Below, one piece after another: positions 42,085 through 50,850 of a stretch of DNA of 64,000 nt (position 1 is the first letter of the stretch; the number at the start of each line of letters is the position of its first letter). The stretch covers positions 2,426,164 to 2,490,163 of the forward strand of contig NZ_LT732526.1 in the NCBI RefSeq assembly GCF_900155545.1, in the 5' to 3' direction. The DNA comes from Clostridium sp. Marseille-P2415. Lineage in GTDB: Bacteria > Bacillota > Clostridia > Lachnospirales > Lachnospiraceae. The position numbers and the translations under genes are program-made. Under the pieces are notes generated by a model. It saw nothing but the letters and a program-made list of their open reading frames with translations. It ran no database searches and was not told where the DNA came from.

Positions 42085-42726
42085 TTATGCCAAGATGCTG
42101 ACGGTTACGCCGTCGCCGATGGGGACAATGGTTGTCGTAAGCTGCCTGGAATGTTTCAGTTCATATAAAAATTCCCGCATCCGGCAATGTATGGTACGGT
42201 TGCGGCGTTCCACCGCATAGCGGGATTCAATGATGTCTCCATCCTGCAGGACATTGTCGGAAATCAACATGCCGCCTGGCCGCATAAGCTCCAGGATCCG
42301 TGGAAGCCAGGTCAAATACTGTCCTTTGGCTGCATCCAGAAAGACAAGGTCAAAGGGGCCGGTAAGCCCCTTTAATATCTCTTCTGCGTCCCCCTCAAGC
42401 AGTGTGATCCGGTTCGTTTCTCCGGCATTTTTAAAATTTCTTTGAGCCTCGGGAATCCTTTTTTCATATTTTTCTATGGTTGTTATATGGCAGTCAGACG
42501 GCATGACCTCCGCCATTAATAAGGTAGAATAGCCGACTGCCGTTCCGATTTCCAGGATGGCCTTTGGTTTTATGGCCGCTGTCATGGTCTGCAAAAAGGC
42601 AGCGGTTTCTTCCCTTATGACGGGGACTCCGGTCTGTCTGGCCTTTTTCCCGATTTCTTCAAGAAGCGGGCTTCGGTCTGCTTCCAGAGATTTGATATAA
42701 TCCGTTATCCTGTCATTTACGATCAT
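42085..42726 (-). CDS. trmR: O-methyltransferase, TrmR (tRNA 5-hydroxyuridine methyltransferase) type
   Basis: 213 residues, class I SAM methyltransferase family 3. SAM motif LEIGTAVGYSTLLMAE (about 76-91); metal/product residues in FLDAAKGQYL and ISDNVLQDG. It probably makes 5-methoxyuridine from 5-hydroxyuridine in tRNA, in step with the U32 protein downstream. Its ATG overlaps the stop of the MltG-like gene by 4 bases. A catechol-type O-methyltransferase role is less likely given the context. Confidence 0.87.
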   Translation of the reverse strand: MIVNDRITDYIKSLEADRSPLLEEIGKKARQTGVPVIREETAAFLQTMTAAIKPKAILEIGTAVGYSTLLMAEVMPSDCHITTIEKYEKRIPEAQRNFKNAGETNRITLLEGDAEEILKGLTGPFDLVFLDAAKGQYLTWLPRILELMRPGGMLISDNVLQDGDIIESRYAVERRNRTIHCRMREFLYELKHSRQLTTTIVPIGDGVTVSILA

Positions 42727-43118
42727 TCTTTTTCTTCCTTTTCCTCTGTATTCTCATTCATCATCTGAAGGATTTCCTTTGAGGTCATGGAAGTGTTAAA
42801 GGTATAGCTTCCCGGAATAATCTTATAACCAAAAAACTCAGCCTGTATGATAAAGGAATATTCATTGGCGATCAGACCATCATCCTTCAAAAGCTTTGCC
42901 GCCTGGGATACAGAAGTCCCTTCATTTACCGTTATTGCCTTATCCCGTCCCGGCTCTGCTTCCATAGCGGAAGCATAAAAGATACCATGGCCGAATTCAT
43001 ATCCTCTGGTGACTCCTTCATACAGCAGAAGGACCACAAGGGCAAGAACAATGAGCCTGCTTGATATAGCGATGATCGCTCCTGTTATTCTGTTGATCTC
43101 TTTTGTTGTCCGGCTCAT
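42723..43118 (-). CDS. MltG-like (YceG) protein lacking the catalytic domain
   Basis: 131 residues: cytoplasmic basic N-terminus, one membrane helix (about 18-40), then only the LysM-like subdomain of MltG (VNEGTSVSQAAKLLKDDGLI...GSYTFNTSMTSKEILQMM, about 63-120). Normal MltG (about 350 residues) continues into the transglycosylase domain with its catalytic Glu, absent here; the protein ends in an acidic Glu/Lys tail. Position before trmR is that of mltG in B. subtilis. It may be a regulator or scaffold in peptidoglycan synthesis (inference). AAAGGAG precedes the ATG. Confidence 0.82.
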   Translation of the reverse strand: MSRTTKEINRITGAIIAISSRLIVLALVVLLLYEGVTRGYEFGHGIFYASAMEAEPGRDKAITVNEGTSVSQAAKLLKDDGLIANEYSFIIQAEFFGYKIIPGSYTFNTSMTSKEILQMMNENTEEKEEKE

Positions 43119-43167
43119 AATCTTCCGCTCCTTTCGCCTTAAAGGTACGGCTCTTTCCCGCTTATCC

Positions 43168-44835
43168 CTATACTTCCATAATAATCGGCAGAATCATGGG
43201 ATTCCGCTTCATGCGCTTCCAGAGGAAATCGCTCAAGCTGTCCCTTATGATATTCTTGATCTTACCCCAGTCATTGATGTGACGGTCCAGACAGTCGGAA
43301 ACAGCGTCATTTACAATGGCTCTGGCTTCTTCCATTAAGTCTTCCGATTCCCGCACATAAACAAATCCTCTGGAGACAATATCCGGCCCTGCCAAAAGCT
43401 GGTTGGAGTATTTCTCCAGGGTCAGGACTACCACGATAATTCCGTTCTGGGCCAGGTTCTGTCTGTCTCTTAAAACGATATTTCCAACATCGCCGACGCC
43501 AAGGCCGTCCACCAGGATCCCTCCTGCCTGTACGTGGTCTACGATACCCCAGGACTCCTGCCCCAGTTCCACCACATCACCGGAGGACATGATGATCACA
43601 TTCTCCTTTGGAATGCCCATGGCCTGGACTACATTTTTCTGGGCCATCAAATGACGGTACTCCCCGTGAACAGGAACGGCATATTTAGGGCGGACCAGGG
43701 CATACATCAGCTTGATCTCTTCCTGGCAGGCATGTCCGGATACATGGGTGTCTTCGCAGATCACCTCGGCTCCCTTCATGGAAAGCTCGTTGATGACCTT
43801 GGAGACTGCCTTTTCGTTTCCCGGAATAGGATTGGAGCTTAAAATCACCACATCGCTCGGTTTAATAGAGATCTTTTTATGGGTGTTGCCCGCCATACGG
43901 GAAAGGGCTGCCATGGATTCTCCCTGGCTTCCGGTCGTGATGAGCACGGTCTGCTCATCGGGATAATTTTTTAACTGGTCGATATCAATCAAGGTCCCTT
44001 CCGGAATGTTAATATAGCCAAGCTCGCTTGCCGTACCGATCACATTGACCATGCTGCGGCCTTCTACGACTGCCTTGCGCCCATACTTGGCTGCAGAATT
44101 GATAACCTGCTGTACCCGGTCTACGTTGGAAGCAAAGGTGGCCACAATGATTCGGTTGTTCTTATGGTCTGCAAAAATGTTGTCAAAGGTTTTCCCTACG
44201 GTTTTTTCAGAGGGTGTGAATCCGGCTCTTGTGGCATTGGTACTGTCGCATAAGAGAGCCAGAACGCCTTTTTTGCCCAGTTCTGCAAAACGCTCTAAAT
44301 CAGCCGGCTCTCCAAAAACCGGAGTATAGTCAATCTTAAAGTCGCCTGTATGCAGGATCACGCCGGCCGGTGAAAAAATGGCAAGGGCGGAAGCATCGGC
44401 AATGCTGTGGTTTGTCTTGATAAATTCAATGCGGAAGCAGCCTAAATTAATGGACTGTCCGTGTTTGATCACTTTTCTCTTCGTATTTTTCAGTAAATTA
44501 TGTTCTTTTAATTTGTTCTCGATCAGCGCTATGGTCAGCTTTGTCCCGTAAACCGGTACATTGATGTCCCTTAAGATATAGGGAAGGGCACCGATATGGT
44601 CCTCGTGGCCATGGGTAATGACAAATCCCTTCACCTTATCAATATTCTGTTTGAGATAAGAAACATCCGGTATGACCAGATCGATTCCGAGCATATCATC
44701 GGTCGGGAATGCCAGTCCGCAGTCCACAACGATGATGCTGTCTTCATATTCAAAAGCAGTGATATTCATACCAATCTGCTCCATTCCGCCTAAAGGAATG
44801 ATTTTTACTTTTGCGTTGCTGTCTTGTTTTTTCAA
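43168..44835 (-). CDS. rnj: Ribonuclease J
   Basis: 555 residues, full length. Metallo-beta-lactamase core with HGHEDHIGALPY (about 75-86) and further metal His residues in LHTGDFKIDY; beta-CASP domain; C-terminal domain ends KRNPMILPIIMEV. It is a 5'-3' exo- and endoribonuclease of mRNA decay and rRNA maturation. It starts at TTG 44835 with GGAGGT 6 bases upstream, only 15 bases from fur. Confidence 0.96.
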   Translation of the reverse strand: MKKQDSNAKVKIIPLGGMEQIGMNITAFEYEDSIIVVDCGLAFPTDDMLGIDLVIPDVSYLKQNIDKVKGFVITHGHEDHIGALPYILRDINVPVYGTKLTIALIENKLKEHNLLKNTKRKVIKHGQSINLGCFRIEFIKTNHSIADASALAIFSPAGVILHTGDFKIDYTPVFGEPADLERFAELGKKGVLALLCDSTNATRAGFTPSEKTVGKTFDNIFADHKNNRIIVATFASNVDRVQQVINSAAKYGRKAVVEGRSMVNVIGTASELGYINIPEGTLIDIDQLKNYPDEQTVLITTGSQGESMAALSRMAGNTHKKISIKPSDVVILSSNPIPGNEKAVSKVINELSMKGAEVICEDTHVSGHACQEEIKLMYALVRPKYAVPVHGEYRHLMAQKNVVQAMGIPKENVIIMSSGDVVELGQESWGIVDHVQAGGILVDGLGVGDVGNIVLRDRQNLAQNGIIVVVLTLEKYSNQLLAGPDIVSRGFVYVRESEDLMEEARAIVNDAVSDCLDRHINDWGKIKNIIRDSLSDFLWKRMKRNPMILPIIMEV

Positions 44836-44850
44836 TCTTTTACCTCCATC

Positions 44851-45318
44851 TTATGATTTTCCGTCCTGTTCTTCTTCCATTGCCTTCCGGCATTCCCTGC
44901 AATACCCATGAAGCTTCACTTCATGATCGGTCACAAGAAACCCTGACTGATCCAAAAGCGCCTGTTCCAGCGTATCAAGCAAGTCACCTTTAAAGGAAAA
45001 CACTTTTCCGCATCGGCTGCAAATTGCGTGGTGATGGTGGTGTCTGGACTCACGATCGAAGCCCCCCAATTCATAGCGGGCAAATCCGTCGTCAAAGCTG
45101 ACCTTGTCAATGACTGATAAATCCACCAGTACCTGCACGGTCCTGTAAATCGTGGCAAGCCCGATCTCCGGACATTTCTGTCTGGCCAGATCATAGATCT
45201 CTTCCGCAGTCAGATGCTGCCCGGGGCGCTCTGCCATGAGTTCCAGTACCAGCATGCGCTGGTTGGTCACCTTGAGTCCTTTCTCTCGAAGCATATCCTT
45301 AAAAACTTCCTGTTCCAT
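44851..45318 (-). CDS. fur: Fur-family metal-responsive repressor
   Basis: 155 residues. Winged helix (about 10-85) with the recognition segment PEIGLATIYRTVQVL. Metal sites: a His-rich ESRHHHHHAIC stretch, and two CxxC pairs (CSRC and CREC) for structural zinc. Fur, Zur and PerR cannot be fully separated by sequence; the His5 motif and ordinary length favour Fur. It may regulate ferritin and iron uptake genes elsewhere (inference). Confidence 0.88.
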   Translation of the reverse strand: MEQEVFKDMLREKGLKVTNQRMLVLELMAERPGQHLTAEEIYDLARQKCPEIGLATIYRTVQVLVDLSVIDKVSFDDGFARYELGGFDRESRHHHHHAICSRCGKVFSFKGDLLDTLEQALLDQSGFLVTDHEVKLHGYCRECRKAMEEEQDGKS

Positions 45319-45450
45319 AAACAGTCCCTCAATTACTCACCATCATTTTTGTGTACGAATGAATCAAGCGGATATGCTTACATATCCGGTTGACGCCCGG
45401 TAAAGCAGGGCACGCCGTTCACAAATTCAAGTTTGAAAAATGCTTTTCTT

Positions 45451-45732
45451 TCAAACTTCAATATCCACATCCGCTCCGTCAAGCAGTTCGGAAAATATCT
45501 TAAATAAATAATCTATCTCGTTATCATCCTCTACAAACTCGTACAAAGCCTCGGCATCATCCCGCTTTGACAAGTCTTTTAAGATGTAACATTCGCCTTC
45601 CTCATCCTCATCCGCCGCATCGGTTACCAGCAGATAATTCATACTGTTGATTCTGGTTTCTTCCAGAACATAAAAGTCCACAGCTTCCCCTGTATCGGTT
45701 GTCAGGGTGATTTTCTTTTCTTCACTGTTCAT
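45451..45732 (-). CDS. DUF1292 family protein (YrzB-like)
   Basis: 93 residues, very acidic. Beta-rich N-terminal part (KITLTTDTGEAVDFYVLEETRINSMNYLLV; residues 7-36) and an acidic helical C-terminus. The start shares one base with the ruvX stop (TAATG). ireB-ruvX-DUF1292 is the standard Firmicute order; function unknown. The stop lies inside a hairpin AAGTTTGAAA/TTTCAAACTT (45429-45458). Confidence 0.9.
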   Translation of the reverse strand: MNSEEKKITLTTDTGEAVDFYVLEETRINSMNYLLVTDAADEDEEGECYILKDLSKRDDAEALYEFVEDDNEIDYLFKIFSELLDGADVDIEV

Positions 45733-46163
45733 TACTTTTCTCCTGTTGTTAAGCTGTCTAAATATCCCTGCAGAATCAGTCCTGCTGCCACCTTATCAAT
45801 GACTGCCTTCCGGTGTTCCCGTCTCACACCGCTTTCCTGTAAAATCCTTTCCGATGCCACCGTTGTCAGTCTTTCATCCCAGAGAACAACGGACAGCCCG
45901 GTCCGCCTCATCAGCATTTCCTTAAACTGTTCTGTTTTTTCAGCCCGGTCACCTGTTGAATTATTCATATTCTTAGGATAACCCAAAACAATGGTTTCAA
46001 TCTCATATTCCCGAATCAGTTCCTCAATCCGGGCACAGGTTTTTCTCAATTTGTTTTCGTCTTCTCTCGTAATTGTTTCCACCCCTTGTGCTGTTATACC
46101 AAGTAAGTCGGAAACTGCAACTCCAACAGTCTTAGAGCCGTAATCAAGTCCCATGATCCTCAT
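45732..46163 (-). CDS. ruvX: Putative Holliday junction resolvase / pre-16S rRNA nuclease YqgF
   Basis: 143 residues, RNase H-like fold: [18 protein letters not shown] (about 4-21) supplies the first Asp, [13 protein letters not shown] the second block and [10 protein letters not shown] the third acidic site. Involved in pre-16S rRNA processing and perhaps recombination. Start chosen at ATG 46163, with GGAG 8 bases upstream, rather than an in-frame TTG at 46181. Confidence 0.93.
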   Translation of the reverse strand: MRIMGLDYGSKTVGVAVSDLLGITAQGVETITREDENKLRKTCARIEELIREYEIETIVLGYPKNMNNSTGDRAEKTEQFKEMLMRRTGLSVVLWDERLTTVASERILQESGVRREHRKAVIDKVAAGLILQGYLDSLTTGEK

Positions 46164-46221
46164 ATTTTTTTCTCCACGCAATATTTATGCAACAAAACAA
46201 AGCTGGTCCGCAGCCAACTGT

Positions 46222-46268
46222 ATAAAAACAAACTGTCAGACTCCGCCTCCTTCCACTTCATCTGACAG
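46222..46268 (-). terminator. Terminator or attenuator between ireB and ruvX
   Basis: CTGTCAGA / TCTGACAG stem (46233-46240 with 46261-46268), followed on the minus strand by TTTGTTTTTAT. It sits inside an otherwise operon-like series. Confidence 0.75.
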
Positions 46269-46292
46269 CTAGACTTAAGATTATCCACGTCG

Positions 46293-46553
46293 TTACTTCA
46301 ACATCGTATCAATATATACCCGCATAAGCTCTTCCAGAATCTCATCCCGCTCTACTTTCATAATAAGACTTCTGGCATTCTTATGGCTGGTAATATAGGT
46401 AGGATCTCCGGACATAATATATCCTACGATCTGGTTGATCGGATTATATCCCTTCTCGGTAAGGGCAATATAAACCTGTTCCAAAACCTGGCTTACGTCC
46501 AGTTTATTTTCCTGCACTGATCTGAAAAATTGCGTATTATGAATATCGCCCAT
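46293..46553 (-). CDS. ireB: IreB family regulatory phosphoprotein (UPF0297)
   Basis: 86 residues; the N-terminal GDIHNTQFF with its phosphorylatable Thr and the rest (VYIALTEKGYNPINQIVGYIMSGDPTYI) are a near-universal Firmicute signature. It is a target of the PASTA kinase IreK/PrkC and influences cell-wall stress responses. Start chosen at ATG 46553 (AAGGA 10 bases upstream) rather than GTG 46562. Confidence 0.95.
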   Translation of the reverse strand: MGDIHNTQFFRSVQENKLDVSQVLEQVYIALTEKGYNPINQIVGYIMSGDPTYITSHKNARSLIMKVERDEILEELMRVYIDTMLK

Positions 46554-46633
46554 GTTTCTCACGTCCTTTAACTGTTCTCCTATATTCTAAACCAAAAATA
46601 TGAATTCGGCAAGATAAAAATAAATTTTGTCCT

Positions 46634-48004
46634 TTATCGTTTTAAAAATGCAACCTCTTCATTCAGCATTTCCACCATGGTTCCCTGCACCAGAGCACCT
46701 TTCAGCCCTTCTTCATAAGGAACCACTGCTTTTACATATTCTCTTGTATGGCCGATCATGTAACGTACTCCATTCCATTCATATTCCTCTTCCATGAGCA
46801 CCTCCGTGCCGGTTCCCAGAAACGACTTCCGGTAGCTTAAGGACATATCCCCTTCCAGGCGGAGCAGCTCATTGCTTCGCTCTGCTTTTACGGATTCCGG
46901 AATCTGATCCTGCATCGCCGCCGCTCTGGTACCGCTTCTCCTGGAAAATTTAAAAACATGCATCTCATAGAACTGAACGCTCTTTAAATATTCCTTCGTC
47001 ATTTCAAACTCTTCTTCCGTCTCTCCCGGGAACCCCACGATCACATCCGTGGTGATGGCAGGATTTTTAAATGCCTTCCGCAGAATTTCACAGCGGCTTA
47101 AATAGTCCTCCGTGGTGTAATGGCGGTTCATCCGCTTCAAAGTACCGTTACAGCCGCTCTGGAGGGACAAATGGAAGTGCGGGCATATTTTTTCAAGGCC
47201 GGCAAGGCCGGAGGCGAACTCTTCGGTCACGATCCGGGGCTCCAATGATCCCAGGCGGATCCGTCTGAGGCCATCTATCCCGTGAATTCCCTTAATCAGA
47301 TCCAGGAGAGTGAGCCTTTGCTCTTCCGGAAAATCCATTCCATAGGAGCTCAAATGAATTCCGGTAAGTACGACCTCCTGATAGCCGGAAGCGGTAAGCC
47401 GTTTGACCTCTTCTATCACCTCATCCGGTTTCCGGCTTCTCACCCGTCCTCTGGTATAAGGGATGATGCAATAGCTGCAGAACTGGTTGCAGCCATCCTG
47501 AACCTTAATAAAAGCCCTGGTATGGCCTGCGATCCGTTCAATGGACAGATTCTCATATTCCCTGGTTCCGCCGATGTCGATAACCGTTTCCATATTACTG
47601 CCCGTCTTTTTTGGCATAAAGGTATGCCCGTAGGGTATCTCCTCTGACAGTTCCTCACGGTTTACAAAATAATCCTCCAGTATGGTCACCAGCTCTGTCT
47701 TTTTATTATTGCCTACGACCAGATCCACTGCCTCATCCTTTTTCAGTTCTTCTCCGGCTGCCTGTACATAGCATCCGGCTGCCACAACCACGGCCCCCGG
47801 ATTCATTTTTTTAGCGCGGTGAAGCATCTGTCTGGACTTGCGGTCTGCAATATTGGTCACAGAGCACGTATTGATGATATAAACATCGGCTCCTTCTGCA
47901 AAGGGAACGATTTCATATCCTGCGTTCTCCAGAAGCTGCTGCATAGCCTCTGTTTCATATGAATTCACCTTGCATCCAAGGTTATGCAGGGCTGCCTTTC
48001 TCAT
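46634..48004 (-). CDS. mtaB: tRNA (t6A37) methylthiotransferase MtaB
   Basis: 456 residues, radical SAM methylthiotransferase. N-terminal domain Cys11, Cys47 and Cys78 bind the second cluster; radical SAM Cys172, Cys176 and Cys179 (CNQFCSYC); TRAM domain at the end. It converts t6A to ms2t6A at position 37. The LGCKVN start and CNQFCSYC separate it from MiaB. Odd point: residues 124-137 (PYGHTFMPKK...) are encoded by an in-frame copy of the dispersed palindromic element, between the first domain and the radical SAM core. Confidence 0.94.
   Translation of the reverse strand: MRKAALHNLGCKVNSYETEAMQQLLENAGYEIVPFAEGADVYIINTCSVTNIADRKSRQMLHRAKKMNPGAVVVAAGCYVQAAGEELKKDEAVDLVVGNNKKTELVTILEDYFVNREELSEEIPYGHTFMPKKTGSNMETVIDIGGTREYENLSIERIAGHTRAFIKVQDGCNQFCSYCIIPYTRGRVRSRKPDEVIEEVKRLTASGYQEVVLTGIHLSSYGMDFPEEQRLTLLDLIKGIHGIDGLRRIRLGSLEPRIVTEEFASGLAGLEKICPHFHLSLQSGCNGTLKRMNRHYTTEDYLSRCEILRKAFKNPAITTDVIVGFPGETEEEFEMTKEYLKSVQFYEMHVFKFSRRSGTRAAAMQDQIPESVKAERSNELLRLEGDMSLSYRKSFLGTGTEVLMEEEYEWNGVRYMIGHTREYVKAVVPYEEGLKGALVQGTMVEMLNEEVAFLKR
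47594..47640 (-). repeat. Copy of the dispersed palindromic element inside mtaB
   Basis: Minus strand reads GGGCATACCTTTATGCC then AAAAAAGACGGGCAG, matching the 28117-28222 units over about 35 bases; it is read in frame and adds about 14 residues. Confidence 0.72.
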
Positions 48005-48063
48005 TTCATTTTCTCCTATCTAAATAATCGTTTTATTTTCAGTATTTTCATGTAAAATTACCA

Positions 48064-48092
48064 TTGACTTTTATACAATATATCAGTAGTAT
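48064..48092 (+). promoter_or_regulatory. Sigma-A promoter of the HPr-like gene
   Basis: TTGACT (48064-48069) and TAGTAT (48087-48092) with 17-base spacing; 58 bases before the start codon. Confidence 0.75.
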
Positions 48093-48150
48093 TATATTGA
48101 ATAAAGGGCGGTTCCCTGATAAAAAGTGCTAATTCAAGGAGGTTTTTCAT

Positions 48151-48384
48151 ATGAAAACAGTTCGTATATCTTTAAATTCCATCGACAAAGTAAAATCTTT
48201 CGTAAACGATTTAACAAAATTTGACACTGACTTTGATCTGGTATCCGGCAGATACGTAATCGATGCAAAATCCATCATGGGTATCTTCAGCCTGGATTTA
48301 TCCAAGCCGATTGATTTAAACATTCATTCCGAGAGCAATATCGATGAGATCTTAAGCGTTTTATCTCCATATATTGTCGATTAA
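48151..48384 (+). CDS. HPr-like protein without the active-site histidine
   Basis: 77 residues. Aligns with HPr from its second strand on: DAKSIMGIFSLDL (38-50) keeps the regulatory-serine region (Ser41, equivalent to Ser46 of HPr). The IHARPA loop with the phosphorylatable His15 is replaced by SIDKVKSF, so it cannot carry PTS phosphate in the usual way. AAGGAGG lies 8 bases upstream, and it has its own promoter and terminator. It may be a regulatory HPr paralogue of the Crh type (inference). Confidence 0.82.
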   Translation: MKTVRISLNSIDKVKSFVNDLTKFDTDFDLVSGRYVIDAKSIMGIFSLDLSKPIDLNIHSESNIDEILSVLSPYIVD

Positions 48385-48411
48385 CTGCAGTAAGAAATAT
48401 ACGTTTAAAAT

Positions 48412-48455
48412 GGGGCCCGGCCTTTTCCAAAAGGAGCCGGACCCCGTTTTTATAT
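48412..48455. terminator. Bidirectional terminator between the HPr-like gene and thiI
   Basis: GGGG-CCGGC / GCCGG-CCCC stem extended by CTTTT/AAAAG, followed by GTTTTTAT on the plus strand and ATTTTAAA on the minus strand. Confidence 0.85.
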
Positions 48456-48463
48456 TCTTCCCT

Positions 48464-49642
48464 TTAACACCATATCTTTTGGACAGTGCTTATGGCAGTC
48501 TCAACCAGCTCATCGATTTTTTCCTTTAAGTTTTCCTCCGACCGCTCAATCATCTTTAAATTCGGTTTCGTCACCGGATGCTTTGCCACAAAAATGGTAC
48601 AGCAATCCTCGAACGGAAGAACAGAGGTCTCATAGGTACCGATCTTCTCCGATACATCCACGATTTCCTGTTTGTCAAAGCCGATGACCGGACGAAATAC
48701 CGGTATGGTGCAGGCTGCATCGGTAGCGGCCAGGGACTGCATGGTCTGGGAAGCCACCTGTCCGATGCTTTCTCCTGTAACAAGGGCCATGGCTCCGCAT
48801 TCTTGTGCCAGACGCTCCGCGATCCTCATCATGTACCGTCTCATAATGATGGTAAGCTCTTCGTGAGGACATTTATCGTAGATGTATAACTGGATATCCG
48901 TAAAATTAACAATATGGAGATGAACCGGCCCGGAATATTTAGAAACCAGCTTTGCCAGATCCACAACCTTCTGCTTGGCCCGCTCGCTGGTATAGGGCGG
49001 CGCATGGAAATAAACAGCGTCGATTTTTACCCCCCGCTTTGCAACCATATATCCTGCTACCGGACTGTCGATCCCTCCGGATAAAAGGAGCATGGCTTTT
49101 CCGTTGGTTCCCACGGGCATACCGCCGGGTCCCGGGATGACACGGGAATAAATATTGATTTTATTCCGTACTTCCACATGAAGCATCACTTTTGGATTAT
49201 GGACATCCACCTTTGTCTCCGGGAAGGTGTGCAGGATCACTTCTCCCAAATCCCGGTTGATCTGCTCGGAATTTACCGGATACTTTTTATTTCCCCTGCG
49301 CGTATTGACTTTAAAGGTAAAATTCTTATCCTCGTAAAATTCCTCCACATAGGATAATACCTGTTTCTTTAAATCCTCATATCCATTGTCCTCCACCTGA
49401 ACCATGGGGCAGATGGCGGCAATGCCGAATATGCATTGCAAAGCTCCTATTACCTCGTCAAAATCATATTCCGACTCAGCAGACGCATAGATCCTCCCCG
49501 ATTCCTTTGAGACCGTAAAATCACCATCCACCCTCTTTAAGGAATGGCGGATCTGAGTCACCAGAGCGTCCTCAAATAAGTAACGGTTTTTTCCCTTTAC
49601 GCCGATTTCCGCATACTTGATTAAAAATGATTTATATTGCAT
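48464..49642 (-). CDS. thiI: tRNA 4-thiouridine synthase ThiI
   Basis: 392 residues, the short form without rhodanese domain usual in Firmicutes. N-terminal NFLD and THUMP domains (about 1-165), then the PP-loop ATPase motif LLSGGIDSPVAGY (about 183-195). It adenylates U8 of tRNA and inserts sulfur. The sulfur donor is most likely the cysteine desulfurase encoded 34 bases upstream (NifZ/IscS-type pair as in B. subtilis). Confidence 0.95.
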   Translation of the reverse strand: MQYKSFLIKYAEIGVKGKNRYLFEDALVTQIRHSLKRVDGDFTVSKESGRIYASAESEYDFDEVIGALQCIFGIAAICPMVQVEDNGYEDLKKQVLSYVEEFYEDKNFTFKVNTRRGNKKYPVNSEQINRDLGEVILHTFPETKVDVHNPKVMLHVEVRNKINIYSRVIPGPGGMPVGTNGKAMLLLSGGIDSPVAGYMVAKRGVKIDAVYFHAPPYTSERAKQKVVDLAKLVSKYSGPVHLHIVNFTDIQLYIYDKCPHEELTIIMRRYMMRIAERLAQECGAMALVTGESIGQVASQTMQSLAATDAACTIPVFRPVIGFDKQEIVDVSEKIGTYETSVLPFEDCCTIFVAKHPVTKPNLKMIERSEENLKEKIDELVETAISTVQKIWC

Positions 49643-49675
49643 CTGTTGTCCTTTCTCTCTAAAAAACTGGGATCA

Positions 49676-50830
49676 CTAACCTCTCTGATAGCGCCGTAAA
49701 ACCGGCAGAAGCTCATTCAGCACATGGATGCAGTAATCCACTTCTTCTTTGGTATTATAAACACCGAAACTGAACCGCAGCGTGGAATCCAGAAGCTCAG
49801 GCTTTACCCCGATCCCCTTTAATGTCCCGCTGACAGCCGGATGGTTGGAGGAACAGGCCGACCCGGAGGAGACATAGACGCCTTTTTCCTCAAGGGCATG
49901 TAAAAGCACCTCACTGCGGACCCCGGAAAAGCTGGCGCTGACGATCTGAGGCGCGGACAAATCACCGGGAAGGCTGTTCACCGTGACCCCTGAAATTTCC
50001 GAAAGACGGTCAATCATATAATCCTTGATTTCTAACAGGGACTTCACCTTCCCTGCGTGATCCGTATACATGATTTTAGCCGCCACGCCCAGACCTGCGA
50101 TTCCCGGAACATTTTCCGTACCGGAACGCATGCCTCTCTGCTGGCCTCCTCCATAAATCAGAGGCTTTATCTTTACCCGCTGGTCAATGTATAAAAAGCC
50201 CGCCCCTTTGGGCCCATGAATCTTATGGGCGCTGACAGACAAAAGATCAATTCCCTGCCGCTTTGGCCGGATTACGAATTTTCCATAAGCCTGAATGGCA
50301 TCCACATGAAACAGGATTGCCGGATTTTTCTTTTTTATTACCCTGGAAATGGCTTCGATGGGCTGAACTGCACCGATTTCATTGTTTACATACATGATGG
50401 AAACCAGAATGGTCTCCGGGCGGATGGCCGCCTCCAGCTCCTCCAGGCTAATATGTCCATGGGCATTTACGGAAAGGTAAGTCACGGAAAAACCCTGCTC
50501 CTCCAAAAATGCCAGCGGATTGTATACGGAAGCATGTTCAATGCCTGTACTGATGATGTGGCTCCCCGCCCTTTTATTTGCGATGGCCGTTTCGATCAAA
50601 GCCATATTGTTGGATTCGGAACCGCCGGATGTGAATACAATCTCCTTTGGGCTGACTTTTAAGGTTCCGGCAATGATTTCCGCCGCTTCTTTGATATACT
50701 GTTCCGCATCCATCCCTTTTTTATGCCTGGCGGATGGATTGCCGTAATCCTCTGTCATGGTTTTTACAACAATATCTTTTACCGGCTCCAGCACTCTGGT
50801 GGTAGCCGAATTATCAAAATAAACTTCCAT
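49676..50830 (-). CDS. Cysteine desulfurase (NifS/IscS-like, ThiI partner)
   Basis: 384 residues. Start MEVYFDNSATTR at 50830, with GGAGAG 8 bases upstream; a longer frame (to 50941) merely translates the upstream repeat. PLP lysine in SVSAHKIHGPKG (about 200-211); catalytic Cys in SSGSACSSNHPAVSG (about 325-339). It removes sulfur from cysteine, and by position passes it to ThiI for 4-thiouridine. Confidence 0.94.
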   Translation of the reverse strand: MEVYFDNSATTRVLEPVKDIVVKTMTEDYGNPSARHKKGMDAEQYIKEAAEIIAGTLKVSPKEIVFTSGGSESNNMALIETAIANKRAGSHIISTGIEHASVYNPLAFLEEQGFSVTYLSVNAHGHISLEELEAAIRPETILVSIMYVNNEIGAVQPIEAISRVIKKKNPAILFHVDAIQAYGKFVIRPKRQGIDLLSVSAHKIHGPKGAGFLYIDQRVKIKPLIYGGGQQRGMRSGTENVPGIAGLGVAAKIMYTDHAGKVKSLLEIKDYMIDRLSEISGVTVNSLPGDLSAPQIVSASFSGVRSEVLLHALEEKGVYVSSGSACSSNHPAVSGTLKGIGVKPELLDSTLRFSFGVYNTKEEVDYCIHVLNELLPVLRRYQRG

Positions 50831-50850
50831 ATCCGACACTCTCCTTTCCT

